From positions 124,001 through 188,000 of the forward strand of contig NZ_LQIS01000034.1 in assembly GCF_001499905.1 (NCBI RefSeq): a DNA stretch of 64,000 nucleotides. The letters run 5' to 3'. Positions 16,480 through 25,070 of this stretch are shown here, piece by piece. The position numbers and the translations under genes are program-made. The stretch is from Mycobacterium sp. GA-1285 (GTDB lineage Bacteria; Actinomycetota; Actinomycetes; Mycobacteriales; Mycobacteriaceae). Position 1 is the stretch's first letter. Each line of letters starts with the position of its first letter. Below the pieces are notes generated by a model, which was not told the DNA's origin, searched no databases, and saw only the letters and a program-made list of their open reading frames with translations.

Positions 16480-18093
16480 TCAGGGCATCCAGTCCTCCTC
16501 GAGACGGCCGCCGGACAGCCGGAGGCGCCGCTGCACGCCGATGTCGGCAAGGAAGCGCTCGTCGTGGCTGACGACGATGAACGCGCCTCGGTACGCGTTC
16601 AGCGCGGCCGCCAGCTGTTTGACGCTGACGAGGTCGAGGTTGTTGGTGGGCTCGTCGAGCAGGAGCAACTCGGGGGCCTGTTCGGCGAAGAGCACGCACG
16701 CCAGCGTCGCGCGCAGCCGCTCACCGCCCGACAGTGTCCCCACCGGCAGATGGATCCGGTCTCCCCGGAAGAGGAACCGTGCCAGAAGATGCATGCGACG
16801 GGTGTGAGAAAGGTTGGGCGCGTACGCGGCCAGGCTCTCGGCGACCGTGTGGTGCGGATCCAGCAGATCAAGCCGCTGTGACAGATACGCCACCCGACCA
16901 CCGCGCTCAACCGTGCCGGCGTCGGGCGCCAGTTCCCCGCCGACGATGCGCAGCAGCGTCGATTTGCCCGCCCCGTTGCGCCCCATCAACGCGATACGCT
17001 CGGGCCCGCGCACTGACAGGTCGACGTCGTCGAGTAGCAGCCGCTCACCGGTCGAGACGCGTAACCCCTTGGCGTCGATGATATCCCGGCCGATAGGCAC
17101 GTCGATGTCGGGCAGGTCGAGTACGAGGGCGTCGTCGTCACGCACCGCCCGCTCCGCGTCGTTCAGGCGGTCCCTGGCATCCTCGACCCGCGCGGCGTTC
17201 ACGCCGTCGATGCGGCCCGCGGACTCCTGGGCTCGTCGCTTCCGGGCGCCGGCAACGATTTTCGGCAGTCCAGCGTCCTTGAGGTTGCGCGCCGCTGTGC
17301 CTGCCCGCCGCGCCGCGCGCTCGCGAGCCTGTTGCATTTCGCGCTTCTCGCGCTTGAGCAGCTGTCGGGCGCTGCGGACATTGCTTTCGGCGACGCGCTG
17401 CTCGAGGCTCACGGCCTCGGTGTACATCGTGAAATTGCCACCGTAGGAGCGGATCTCGCCGTGGTGCAGCTCCACGATCCGGTTTATCCGGTCGAGCAGT
17501 AGCCGATCGTGGCTGACCACCAGCAAGCAGCCCGCGAAACCGTCGAGCGCATCGTAGAGCCGGTGGCGCGCGTCGATGTCGAGGTTGTTCGTCGGCTCGT
17601 CGAGCAGCAACACGTCGGGCCGGTTCAGCAGCCGACCGGCGATGCCGATACTGATGATCTCCCCACCCGACAGCGTGTCGAGTCGACGGTCGAGCGCGAT
17701 ATGGCTCAGGCCGAGCCGATGCAGCTGCGCCCGCGTGCGTTCCGCGACGTCCCAGTCGTCGCCGATCGTGGTGAAGATGTCGGCATCGACGTTGCCCTCG
17801 GCCAGCGCGTCGAGCGCTTCGATGACCGATGCGACGCCGAGCAGTTCGGCAACGCTTTGATGCGCGATGTACGGCAGTGTCTGCGGCAGGTACCCGAGCC
17901 TGCCGTCGACGGTGACCGAACCCGATGTCGGCGTCAACTCGCCGGCGATGAGTTTGAGCAGCGCGCTCTTTCCGGCGCCGTTGGGGGCGACCAGACCGGT
18001 TCGGCCCTCGCCGACGGTGAAGGACAGCTCGTCGAACAGCGGTGTGTCGTCGGGCCACACGAAAGACAGCTGGGAACAGACGATGGAAGACAT
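16480..18093 (-). CDS. ABC-F family ATPase (ribosome-acting, possible antibiotic resistance)
   Basis: 537 residues, no membrane segments, two ABC domains. Domain 1 has Walker A APNGAGKSALLKL near residue 37, signature LSGGE near 140 and LLLDEPTNNLD near 160. A charged helical linker with many Arg and Lys follows (about 225-300), then domain 2 with MGRNGAGKST near 370, LSGGERLR and LLLDEPTNNLD near 480. This is the ABC-F architecture: translation factors of the EttA/ARE type that act at the ribosomal E site. Closeness to resistance-type members cannot be decided by eye. The leader holds a GC-rich hairpin. Confidence 0.88.
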   Translation of the reverse strand: MSSIVCSQLSFVWPDDTPLFDELSFTVGEGRTGLVAPNGAGKSALLKLIAGELTPTSGSVTVDGRLGYLPQTLPYIAHQSVAELLGVASVIEALDALAEGNVDADIFTTIGDDWDVAERTRAQLHRLGLSHIALDRRLDTLSGGEIISIGIAGRLLNRPDVLLLDEPTNNLDIDARHRLYDALDGFAGCLLVVSHDRLLLDRINRIVELHHGEIRSYGGNFTMYTEAVSLEQRVAESNVRSARQLLKREKREMQQARERAARRAGTAARNLKDAGLPKIVAGARKRRAQESAGRIDGVNAARVEDARDRLNDAERAVRDDDALVLDLPDIDVPIGRDIIDAKGLRVSTGERLLLDDVDLSVRGPERIALMGRNGAGKSTLLRIVGGELAPDAGTVERGGRVAYLSQRLDLLDPHHTVAESLAAYAPNLSHTRRMHLLARFLFRGDRIHLPVGTLSGGERLRATLACVLFAEQAPELLLLDEPTNNLDLVSVKQLAAALNAYRGAFIVVSHDERFLADIGVQRRLRLSGGRLEEDWMP

Positions 18094-18139
18094 GTGAGTG
18101 ATCGCTTCGTGTCAAGCGCGGAAAGGGGGACGGGTCGGG

Positions 18140-18156
18140 TCCGGGCGGCACCCGGA
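18140..18156 (-). promoter_or_regulatory. Hairpin in the ABC-F leader
   Basis: TCCGGG and CCCGGA arms (6 bp) around a 5-nt loop, 47 nt upstream of the ABC-F ATG. A start-stop pair (ATGTGA) lies a little further upstream in the same leader. Inducible ABC-F genes often carry attenuators, so this is a candidate, though no antiterminator fold was worked out. Confidence 0.35.
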
Positions 18157-18195
18157 GACGTCCTCAACTCACATGCGTTCAGCGTAGGTTTGCCG

Positions 18196-19260
18196 TCAAG
18201 CGGATAAATACCGGCGCAACACGTCGGTCGAAGCGGTGATCTTGTCGACCTCGACGCGCTCGTCGACACGGTGCGCGAGGTTCGGGTCGCCGGGGCCGTA
18301 GTTGACCGCGGGAACGCCGAGCGCGGCGAATCGCGACACGTCGGTCCATCCGTACTTGGCCCGGACCTGACCACCGGCGGCCTGCACCAGTGCGGCCGCC
18401 GCGGGCTTGGTCAATCCGGGCAGCGCGCCGGCGGCTGCGTCGGTCAGTTCGATCTCGACGTCGAGCCCGTCGAACACCTCGCGAACGTGGTGCAGCGCCT
18501 CGTCGATGCCGCGGTCGGGAGCGAATCGGAAGTTCACCGACACCGAGGCCGCATCGGGGATGACGTTGCCCGCGACCCCTCCGTCGATACGCACGGCGGA
18601 CAGGCCTTCGCGGTAGGTGCAGCCGTCGATTTCGACGCTGCGGGCTCGATACGACGAAAGTCGGTCCAGCACCGCGCCGAGCTTGTGAATCGCGTTGTCG
18701 CCCAACCACGATCGCGCGGAGTGGGCGCGTGTTCCGGTAGCGCTGATCACGACGCGCAGCGTGCCCTGGCAGCCGGCTTCGATGTAACCGCCGGACGGTT
18801 CGCCGAGGATCGCGACGTCGGCTCGCAGCCAGTCGGGCAGTTCGGACTCGATGCGGTTGAGTCCGTTGGCGGACGCCTCGATCTCCTCACAGTCGTACAT
18901 CACCAGCGTGATGTCGTGCGTCGGCTCGGCCACGGTGGCGGCCAGGTGCAGAAACACCGCGTCCCCGGACTTCATGTCCGACGTGCCGCAGCCGTACAAC
19001 TCCCCGTCGACGAGCCGGCTCGGCAGGTTGTCCGCGACGGGCACAGTGTCGAGGTGGCCGGCGAGCAGCACCCTCGACGGCAGTCCCAGGTTGGTGCGGG
19101 CCAGCACGGCGTCGGCGTTGCGGATCACCTCGAGCGAGGTCTGCTCACGCAGCGCGGCCTCGACCTCGTCGGCGATGCGCTTCTCGTGGCGCGACTCGCT
19201 GGGGATGTCCACCAGCGCGGCGGTCAGCGCGATCGGATCACCGTGCAAGTCGAGGCTCAC
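18196..19260 (-). CDS. dapE: Succinyl-diaminopimelate desuccinylase
   Basis: 354 residues, the same length as Rv1202. M20 zinc peptidase-family enzyme that cleaves N-succinyl-LL-diaminopimelate, giving LL-DAP for lysine and peptidoglycan. Motifs: LLAGHLDTVPVADN near residue 60 (metal His/Asp), GCGTSDMKSGDA near 85, and MYDCEEIEASANG near 120 (catalytic Glu-Glu). The GTG at 19260 is preceded by TAACGT 7 nt upstream (leaderless) and gives the conserved N-terminus; the longer frame runs through dapD. It diverges from dapD, which acts two steps earlier in the pathway. Confidence 0.97.
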   Translation of the reverse strand: MSLDLHGDPIALTAALVDIPSESRHEKRIADEVEAALREQTSLEVIRNADAVLARTNLGLPSRVLLAGHLDTVPVADNLPSRLVDGELYGCGTSDMKSGDAVFLHLAATVAEPTHDITLVMYDCEEIEASANGLNRIESELPDWLRADVAILGEPSGGYIEAGCQGTLRVVISATGTRAHSARSWLGDNAIHKLGAVLDRLSSYRARSVEIDGCTYREGLSAVRIDGGVAGNVIPDAASVSVNFRFAPDRGIDEALHHVREVFDGLDVEIELTDAAAGALPGLTKPAAAALVQAAGGQVRAKYGWTDVSRFAALGVPAVNYGPGDPNLAHRVDERVEVDKITASTDVLRRYLSA

Positions 19261-19267
19261 AAGGGCG

Positions 19268-19273
19268 ACGTTA
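19268..19273 (-). promoter_or_regulatory. -10 element of dapE (leaderless)
   Basis: TAACGT on the minus strand, 7 nt before the dapE GTG. It shares two base pairs (19272-19273) with the dapD -10 on the other strand. Confidence 0.5.
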
Positions 19274-19277
19274 GTCT
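19272..19277 (+). promoter_or_regulatory. -10 element of dapD (leaderless)
   Basis: TAGTCT, 7 nt before the dapD GTG at 19285. It overlaps the divergent dapE -10 inside a 24-bp intergenic gap. Confidence 0.5.
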
Positions 19278-19284
19278 CTACGGC

Positions 19285-20229
19285 GTGACTTCTGCTGCAG
19301 GCATTGGACTGGCGACGATCGCCGCGGACGGATCGGTCCTCGACACGTGGTTCCCGGCACCCGAGCTCGGAGCGGACGGCCCGCCGGGCACGGTGCGACT
19401 GTCGGTGGCCGAGGTGCCCGAGGAGTTGGGCGCGCTGACCGGGCGCGATGAGGATCGCGATGTCGACGTCGTGGCGGTACGGACGGTGATCTCGTCGCTG
19501 GACGACAAGGCCGCCGATGCCTATGACGGCTATTTGCGGTTGCACCTGCTCTCGCACCGGCTCGTCGCGCCGCACGGCTTGAACGCCGACGGCCTCTTCG
19601 GGGTGCTGACCAATGTCGTGTGGACCAACCACGGGGCGTGCGCGGTCGCCGGTTTCGAGACCGTGCGGGCGCGGCTGCGTCGGCGGGCCCCGGTGACGGT
19701 CTACGGCGTCGACAAGTTCCCGCGGATGGTCGACTATGTGCTGCCGACCGGCGTGCGGATCGCCGACGCCGACCGGGTACGGCTCGGCGCACACCTGGCA
19801 GAAGGCACGACCGTCATGCATGAGGGCTTCGTCAACTTCAACGCGGGCACGCTGGGCTCCTCGATGGTGGAGGGCCGGATCTCGGCGGGCGTGGTCGTCG
19901 ACGACGGGTCCGACGTCGGAGGCGGCGCGTCGATCATGGGCACACTGTCTGGTGGTGGGACGGAAGTGATCTCGGTCGGCAAGCGGTGTCTGCTGGGCGC
20001 CAATGCGGGCCTTGGCATTTCACTCGGCGACGACTGCGTGGTCGAGGCCGGGTTGTACGTCACGGCCGGCACGAAGGTGCAGACGGCCGACGGACAGACC
20101 GTCAAGGCACGCGAGCTGTCGGGTGCCGACAATCTGCTGTTCCGGCGCAATTCGCTGTCCGGCGCCGTCGAGGTGGTCAAGCGCGACGGCACCGGCATCA
20201 CGCTGAACGAAGCGCTCCACCAGAACTGA
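19285..20229 (+). CDS. dapD: Tetrahydrodipicolinate N-succinyltransferase
   Basis: 314 residues (Rv1201c is 317). Transfers succinyl from succinyl-CoA to tetrahydrodipicolinate in meso-DAP/lysine synthesis. The middle part carries left-handed beta-helix hexapeptides with the actinobacterial DapD pattern: EGTTVMHEGFVNFNAGTLG (the catalytic Glu region), VEGRISAGVVV, then VGGGASIMGTLSGGG. The GTG at 19285 matches the expected N-terminus; an upstream extension would run back through dapE. Only 24 bp separate it from dapE, so the two genes must share promoter DNA. Confidence 0.97.
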   Translation: MTSAAGIGLATIAADGSVLDTWFPAPELGADGPPGTVRLSVAEVPEELGALTGRDEDRDVDVVAVRTVISSLDDKAADAYDGYLRLHLLSHRLVAPHGLNADGLFGVLTNVVWTNHGACAVAGFETVRARLRRRAPVTVYGVDKFPRMVDYVLPTGVRIADADRVRLGAHLAEGTTVMHEGFVNFNAGTLGSSMVEGRISAGVVVDDGSDVGGGASIMGTLSGGGTEVISVGKRCLLGANAGLGISLGDDCVVEAGLYVTAGTKVQTADGQTVKARELSGADNLLFRRNSLSGAVEVVKRDGTGITLNEALHQN

Positions 20230-20316
20230 CGCCCTCTACTGGCCGAGCGCCCGCGTCTGTCCGGCGACACACCGGCGTGCGCGTACGTTTTGCGGTCGCT
20301 CGTCGCTGAAAAGTGC

Positions 20317-20886
20317 TCAATCCGCCGCGGCGTTGGGCTTGAGCGGAGGACAGCGCCCGTCGACGACGGCCAACTCGAAGTGCCAGATCTCGTTGGCGTA
20401 GATCTGACACAGCCCGAACTCGCGGCCGTTGGCGATGAGCCACCTGTCCGCTTCGACGGGCCCGATGTCGACGGCTTCGCCGGTGACGTGTTTCGACTTC
20501 TCCGGTGAGGCCACGAATTCGCGTGCGGCTTGGACACTTCCGTACCTGACGACACCGTCGTCGAACAGCCGTTCCTGGAAGCCCTTCGATCGCCACCCCG
20601 ACGTGATGCGCATCTCGATGCCCTCGGCCTCGGCGCTGCGCGCCGCCTTCTGCACCGCCTCGCGCAGCGCAGGATCGAGCCACTCCACGATGGGGGTGTC
20701 TGCGTCGAACGGGCTGACCGTGCGGTCGTCGGGCAGCCAACCCCCGACGGTGTCCTGCGCGGCCGGCCCGATGCTGAGCGGCTCCTGGCCGACGACGGGT
20801 GCAGGAAGCGAAGGCGGAGGTGTGCCGCATGCGGCGATTGCGCACACTATTGCGCACACTGAAGCCGCCGCGAGTGTGCGCAACAT
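20317..20886 (-). CDS. Lipoprotein M15-family peptidase (VanY-like D,D-carboxypeptidase)
   Basis: 189 residues. The N-terminal signal ends AIAAC with Cys20 followed by GTPPP, a lipobox. The mature part has RITSGWRS, SKHVTGEAVDIG and EIWHFE: the SxHxxGxAxD and ExxWHxE zinc/catalytic motifs of M15 D-Ala-D-Ala carboxypeptidases. It should trim peptidoglycan stem peptides from the outer face of the membrane. Length fits a single domain. It faces dapD convergently across 87 bp. Confidence 0.88.
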   Translation of the reverse strand: MLRTLAAASVCAIVCAIAACGTPPPSLPAPVVGQEPLSIGPAAQDTVGGWLPDDRTVSPFDADTPIVEWLDPALREAVQKAARSAEAEGIEMRITSGWRSKGFQERLFDDGVVRYGSVQAAREFVASPEKSKHVTGEAVDIGPVEADRWLIANGREFGLCQIYANEIWHFELAVVDGRCPPLKPNAAAD

Positions 20887-20945
20887 GCTGAACTTTCGCG
20901 GCGTGTCGTGTGCAGACCCGCTCGCTCGCGGGGATGAGGAGGGGT

Positions 20946-21296
20946 TCAATCTTCTGCGGCCAGGATGCAGAATTCGTTGCCCTCCGGATCGGCCAGCACG
21001 ACCCAGCTTTCGTCGCCCTGGCCGATGTCGACGTACCGCGCGCCCAGACCGACGACCCGCTCGACTTCGGCCTGCTGATCGTCGGGCCGGAAATCGAAGT
21101 GGATGCGGTTCTTGACGACCTTGTCGTCGGGCACTGCGAGGAACAGCCAATCGGGGCCGGCACCCGGCGGTGCGTGCAGCACCACGTCACCGTCGTCGTC
21201 GACGTCGCGGGGCCAGCCCAGCACCTGCGACCACCACCGGCCCAAATTGGAGGCGTCGTGTGCGTCGATACAGATCTCGTCGAACTTGAGCGTCAA
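20946..21296 (-). CDS. VOC (glyoxalase-like) superfamily protein
   Basis: 116 residues with the beta-alpha-beta-beta-beta VOC pattern: CIDAHDASNLGRWWSQVLGW at the N-terminus, then HFDFRP and VVLADPEGNEFCIL, giving the usual metal-site positions (His/Glu) of Glyoxalase_6-type proteins. The substrate is unknown. It overlaps the stop of fadD36 by 4 nt, so it is cotranscribed with and downstream of fadD36. Confidence 0.8.
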   Translation of the reverse strand: MTLKFDEICIDAHDASNLGRWWSQVLGWPRDVDDDGDVVLHAPPGAGPDWLFLAVPDDKVVKNRIHFDFRPDDQQAEVERVVGLGARYVDIGQGDESWVVLADPEGNEFCILAAED

Positions 21297-22693
21297 CGTG
21301 CCAGCTCCTTCTTGAGCACCTTGCCCATCGCGTTGCGCGGCAGCGAGTCCACCAGCCGCACTTCGCGGGGGCGCTTGTGTATCGAAAGCTGTTGTGCCAC
21401 ATATGCCATGAGCTCGTCGGGAGTGGCATCACCGACGACGAACGCCACGATGCGTTGGCCGAGATCCTCGTCGGGCAGGCCGACGACCGCGACTTCCCCC
21501 ACGCCGGGATGTCCGAGCAGCGCCGCCTCGATCTCACCCGCGCCCACCCGGAAACCTCCGGTCTTGATCAGGTCGACGGATTCTCGTCCGACGATGCGGT
21601 GCATGCCGTCGGCGTCGATCACCCCGACGTCGCCGGTGTGGTACCAGCCGTCGGTGTCGAGCACCTCGGCGGTGGCATCGGGTCGGTTGAGGTAGCCGTC
21701 GAACAACGTCTCGCCCCGAACATGAAGCTGCCCAATGGTTTCCCCGTCGTGCGGCACCGTGCCACCGTGCTCGTCGACCAGGCGCGTCTCGATACCGCGC
21801 AAAGGCAGACCCACCCACCCGGGTCTGCGCTCACCGTCGGCGCGGGTGCTGATCGTGATCAGCGACTCCGTCGAACCGTAGCGTTCGATGGGCCGGTGCC
21901 CGGTCCTGTCGACCAGCTTGTCGAACACCGGTACGGGCAGCGGCGCGCTTCCCGAGACCAACAGCCGCGCCGACGCCAGCGCCGCTGCCGCCTCCGCGTC
22001 GTCGGCGACCCGCGACCACACCGTCGGCACCCCGAAGTACAACGTCCCACCGGCGGCAGCGTAGTTCTGCGGACTCGGTTTCCCGGTGTGCACGAACCGA
22101 TTTCCCACCCGCAGCGATCCGAGGAGGCCGAGGACCAACCCGTGCACGTGGTACAGCGGCAAGCCGTGCACCAGGACGTCGTCGGCCGTCCACTGCCACG
22201 CGTCGGCCAGCGCGTCGATGTCGGCGGCGATCGCGCAGCGGCTGAGGACGACACCCTTCGGCGGACCGGTCGTGCCGGACGTGTAGATGATCAGCGCAGG
22301 CGACTCGGCGGGCGGTTCGGCGTAGCGGTGCCACGAGCGGGCGTGCAGCCGCACCGGCACGTGCTGCAGACCCTCGCTCTCCGCCGGCTTCTCCCCCAGC
22401 CACGCCTGCGCAGCGGAGTCGGTGAGGATGTGCCTGCGCTCAGCGGCGCCGACGTCGGCGGGCACCGGAACGATGGGCACCCCCGCGATCAGGCAGCCCG
22501 TCACCGCCAGCACGGTCGCCACGGTCGGGGAGGCAAGGACGGCGACCCGCTGCGCGCCCGCGACGCGCTCGGCGACCGACGTCGCGGCGCCCACCAGATC
22601 GCCGCGCGACAGCTGCGTACCGTCGATGCGGACCGCGTCCCCGATGTCGGCACCACCTGCCACCGCGGCGGGGTTCAACGAAGCCAGCAGCAT
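21293..22693 (-). CDS. fadD36: Acyl-CoA synthetase FadD36
   Basis: 466 residues (Rv1193 is 473). ANL-family adenylating enzyme: ALIIYTSGTTGPPKGVV near residue 135, ERYGSTESL near 265, TGDVGVID near 345, and a C-terminal catalytic lysine in NAMGKVLKKEL. It resembles malonyl-CoA synthetases (MatB) as well as fatty acyl-CoA ligases, so the acid substrate is not certain. Transcribed divergently from the Nudix gene 43 bp away. Confidence 0.9.
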   Translation of the reverse strand: MLLASLNPAAVAGGADIGDAVRIDGTQLSRGDLVGAATSVAERVAGAQRVAVLASPTVATVLAVTGCLIAGVPIVPVPADVGAAERRHILTDSAAQAWLGEKPAESEGLQHVPVRLHARSWHRYAEPPAESPALIIYTSGTTGPPKGVVLSRCAIAADIDALADAWQWTADDVLVHGLPLYHVHGLVLGLLGSLRVGNRFVHTGKPSPQNYAAAGGTLYFGVPTVWSRVADDAEAAAALASARLLVSGSAPLPVPVFDKLVDRTGHRPIERYGSTESLITISTRADGERRPGWVGLPLRGIETRLVDEHGGTVPHDGETIGQLHVRGETLFDGYLNRPDATAEVLDTDGWYHTGDVGVIDADGMHRIVGRESVDLIKTGGFRVGAGEIEAALLGHPGVGEVAVVGLPDEDLGQRIVAFVVGDATPDELMAYVAQQLSIHKRPREVRLVDSLPRNAMGKVLKKELAR

Positions 22694-22736
22694 AAGCAGC
22701 GAGGTTACCCATATCGGCTCGGCGATACTTGGGCGC

Positions 22737-23273
22737 GTGACTCACATCGAGCGGCTGGCATCGCGCGAGGTCTACCGCAACAACTGGATGGCGCTGCGTG
22801 AGGACGACATCCGCCGACCCGACGGCAGCAACGGCATCTACGCGGTCGTGGACAAGCCGACGTATGCCTTGGTGATCGCGCGTGATGGCGACCGGTTCCG
22901 GCTGGTCGAGCAGTTTCGGTATCCGTTGGGCCTGCGCCGCTGGGAGTTTCCGCAGGGCACCGCGCCGGACCGACGGGACCTCGCGCCCGCCGACCTTGCG
23001 GCGCGCGAACTGCGCGAAGAGACGGGCCTGCGCGCATCGCAGCTGGTGCGCCTGGGACTGCTCGACGTGGCGCCGGGAATGAGCAGCCAGCGCGGCTGGG
23101 TGTTCCTGGCGACGGGCATCACGGAGGGCGAACACGACCGCGAGCCCGAGGAGCAGGACATGCACAGCGAATGGTTCACCCGCGCCGAGGTCGAGCGGAT
23201 GATGCGCGACGGCGTGATCACCGACGCGCAGTCGATCGCGGCGTGGGCCCTGCTGGCGCTGTCGGGCCGCTAG
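22737..23273 (+). CDS. Nudix hydrolase (ADP-ribose pyrophosphatase-like)
   Basis: 178 residues. The Nudix segment reads WEFPQGTAPDRRDLAPADLA then ARELREETGLRA. The REETG core is intact, but the usual Gly-x5-Glu spacing is stretched (GTAPDRRDLAP), a form seen in the ADP-sugar group. Likely cleaves a nucleoside diphosphate-linked compound with Mg2+. The GTG at 22737 is preceded by GATACT 7 nt upstream, a plausible leaderless -10. Confidence 0.85.
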   Translation: MTHIERLASREVYRNNWMALREDDIRRPDGSNGIYAVVDKPTYALVIARDGDRFRLVEQFRYPLGLRRWEFPQGTAPDRRDLAPADLAARELREETGLRASQLVRLGLLDVAPGMSSQRGWVFLATGITEGEHDREPEEQDMHSEWFTRAEVERMMRDGVITDAQSIAAWALLALSGR

Positions 23274-23381
23274 CGGATGCGACGAGTTCGCGGTGCCCGG
23301 TGATGGACCGCCGCCCATCGTTCGAACCGTGAGCCGCCCTGGTTCGTATAACAAGTAGGAGCGATCGGAGGAGGTGACACG

Positions 23382-23546
23382 ATGACCGCGCTCTACGGGA
23401 TGATGGCGATGATGCCGTTGGTGTTCGGCGGCGCCGGCTACTTCCTCGTGTCCTCCGCCGGCCACGGCGAGGGCTGCAACCGTCCACCGCGGCAACCGAC
23501 CGGATACCACCCCGCGGATCGAGACCAATCCGTGACGGTGTCGTAG
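23382..23546 (+). CDS. Small membrane protein, 54 residues
   Basis: Starts ATG at 23382 after a strong Shine-Dalgarno (GGAGGAGGTGA, 6-7 nt spacing). Residues 2-25 form one hydrophobic helix (MMAMMPLVFGGAGYFLV) with GGAGY resembling a glycine kink; the rest is a polar tail (GHGEGCNRPPRQPTG). I do not recognise the family. The perfect RBS makes translation likely. It sits between the Nudix gene and a secreted protein gene on the same strand. Confidence 0.6.
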   Translation: MTALYGMMAMMPLVFGGAGYFLVSSAGHGEGCNRPPRQPTGYHPADRDQSVTVS

Positions 23547-23604
23547 CCTTCGGCGAACCGTGTCGCGGGGGTCCGGCGGAATTCGGCTCAGTAGTGTCCA
23601 CCAT

Positions 23605-24108
23605 ATGTCCGCCCGCCCCCTGACCAGTGCGCTGTTGGGGGTGACATGTACTGCGGTGGCGAGTCTTTCGGCTCTGCCCACTGCCGACGCAGCGAATCCC
23701 GCGTGGAACGGGCGCTACCAGATCGTCACGTACGCATCGGACAAGATGGGCACCAGCATCACCGCCGCTCAACCCGAACCCGACTTCAGCGCGCAGTACG
23801 TGTTGGTGACCGACTGCTCGGCGGGGTTGTGTGTGGCCTCCGTCGTGGACGGGCCGGCGACGAGCAATCCCACTGTCCCCCAGCCGATCCGCTACACCTG
23901 GGACGGCGCCCGGTGGCAGTACGCCTACAACTGGCAGTGGGAGTGCTTCCAGGGAGACGGCGTGCCCAGTCGGTACGCCCCGGCTCGGTCGCGGGTGTTC
24001 TACGCCCCCGATATCGACGGGCAGTTGTTCGGCACCTGGCACACCGAGATTTTGGCCGGACCGTGCCGCGGCACGGTCCTCATGCCCGTCGCCGCCCGTC
24101 CCGTCTAA
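23605..24108 (+). CDS. Secreted protein of unknown function
   Basis: 167 residues from the ATG at 23605. Residues 1-30 make a signal peptide with cleavage likely after TADA (ALPTADA/ANPAWNG). The mature part is beta-rich with Trp/Tyr (RYQIVTYASDK, WQYAYNWQWECF) and four Cys likely to form disulfides (DCSAGLC and WECF...GPC). It resembles a group of mycobacterial secreted proteins of unknown role. A longer start at 23560 would put 15 residues before the signal, which is less likely. Its stop overlaps that of pruB on the other strand. Confidence 0.75.
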   Translation: MSARPLTSALLGVTCTAVASLSALPTADAANPAWNGRYQIVTYASDKMGTSITAAQPEPDFSAQYVLVTDCSAGLCVASVVDGPATSNPTVPQPIRYTWDGARWQYAYNWQWECFQGDGVPSRYAPARSRVFYAPDIDGQLFGTWHTEILAGPCRGTVLMPVAARPV

Positions 24109-25070
24109 GCGCCTCGACGTTCGGTCAGCGCCCGCAGGAAGAACACCAGGTTGGCGGGCCGTTCTGCGATCCTGCGCAGGAAGTACCCGTACCACTGGGT
24201 GCCGAACGGCACGTACACCCGCACATGGTTGCCCTCGTCGGCCAGCCTGCGCTGCTCGCCATCGCGGATGCCGTACAGCATCTGGTACTCGAAATCGTCT
24301 CGGCCCCGGTCACATTCGGCGGCCAGCTCGGGTACGGCCGCGATGACGGCCGGATCGTGCGAGGCCACCATCGGATAGCCGTCTCCTGCCATCAGCACCC
24401 GAAGGCAGCGCAGGTAGGAGTCCGCGACGTCGTCTCGGTCACGGTAGGCCACCGACGCCGGTTCGTCGTATGCGCCCTTGCACAGGCGGATTCGCGCCGC
24501 AGTGGCGGCGAACTCCCGGCAGTCGGCGTGGGTGCGCTTGAGATGAGCCTGCAAAACGGTTCCGAGCCAGCCGAACTCGGTCCGAAGATCACGCACGATC
24601 GACAGCGTCGAGTCGGTCGTGGTGTGGTTCTCGGCGTCCACCGTCACCCACACCCCGATGCGCTGGGCACGCTCGCAGACGGTGTGGGCGTTCTCCAGCG
24701 CGGTCTTCTCACCGTCGCGTGCCAACGCCTGCCCCAAGGCCGACAACTTCAACGAGACCTCGAGCGGCCGCACGACGGCCGGTTTCTCGTCACGCTGTGC
24801 GAGTCCGTCCAGCAGCGCCAGATACGCGTGCACGTTCTCGGTCGCCGTGTCCGCGTCCGTCACGTCCTCACCGAGGTGGTCGATCGACACGAGGCGACCC
24901 GAATCACGCAACAGCACAACGGAGTCGAGCGCATCGTCAACCGTCTCTCCCGGCACGAACCGGTGCACGACATCCCGTGTCACCGGAAGCCGCTCGGCGG
25001 TTCTTCGCAAGTGGTCCCGTCGGCCGGCCGCCATGATCGCCGGCCGCGCAACGCGTTCGAAGACTCCCAT
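24105..25070 (-). CDS. pruB: Proline dehydrogenase
   Basis: 321 residues (Rv1188 is 329). FAD-dependent oxidation of proline to pyrroline-5-carboxylate. Shows the PRODH barrel: VSLKLSALGQ near residue 105, VTVDAENHTTTDSTLS near 140, IRLCKGAYDEP near 190, FEYQMLYGIR near 255 and RVYVPFG..WYGYFLRRI (substrate-binding Arg) at the end. The start is the ATG at 25070, which overlaps the pruA stop (TGATG). Electrons should enter the respiratory chain. It forms an operon with pruA, and the PucR-type gene beside it is the likely regulator. Confidence 0.95.
   Translation of the reverse strand: MGVFERVARPAIMAAGRRDHLRRTAERLPVTRDVVHRFVPGETVDDALDSVVLLRDSGRLVSIDHLGEDVTDADTATENVHAYLALLDGLAQRDEKPAVVRPLEVSLKLSALGQALARDGEKTALENAHTVCERAQRIGVWVTVDAENHTTTDSTLSIVRDLRTEFGWLGTVLQAHLKRTHADCREFAATAARIRLCKGAYDEPASVAYRDRDDVADSYLRCLRVLMAGDGYPMVASHDPAVIAAVPELAAECDRGRDDFEYQMLYGIRDGEQRRLADEGNHVRVYVPFGTQWYGYFLRRIAERPANLVFFLRALTERRGA

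Noticed and set aside
18271..19284. Plus-strand frame extending dapD upstream through dapE
   Set aside because: It is the antisense of dapE and lacks features; the dapD start at 19285 matches known length.
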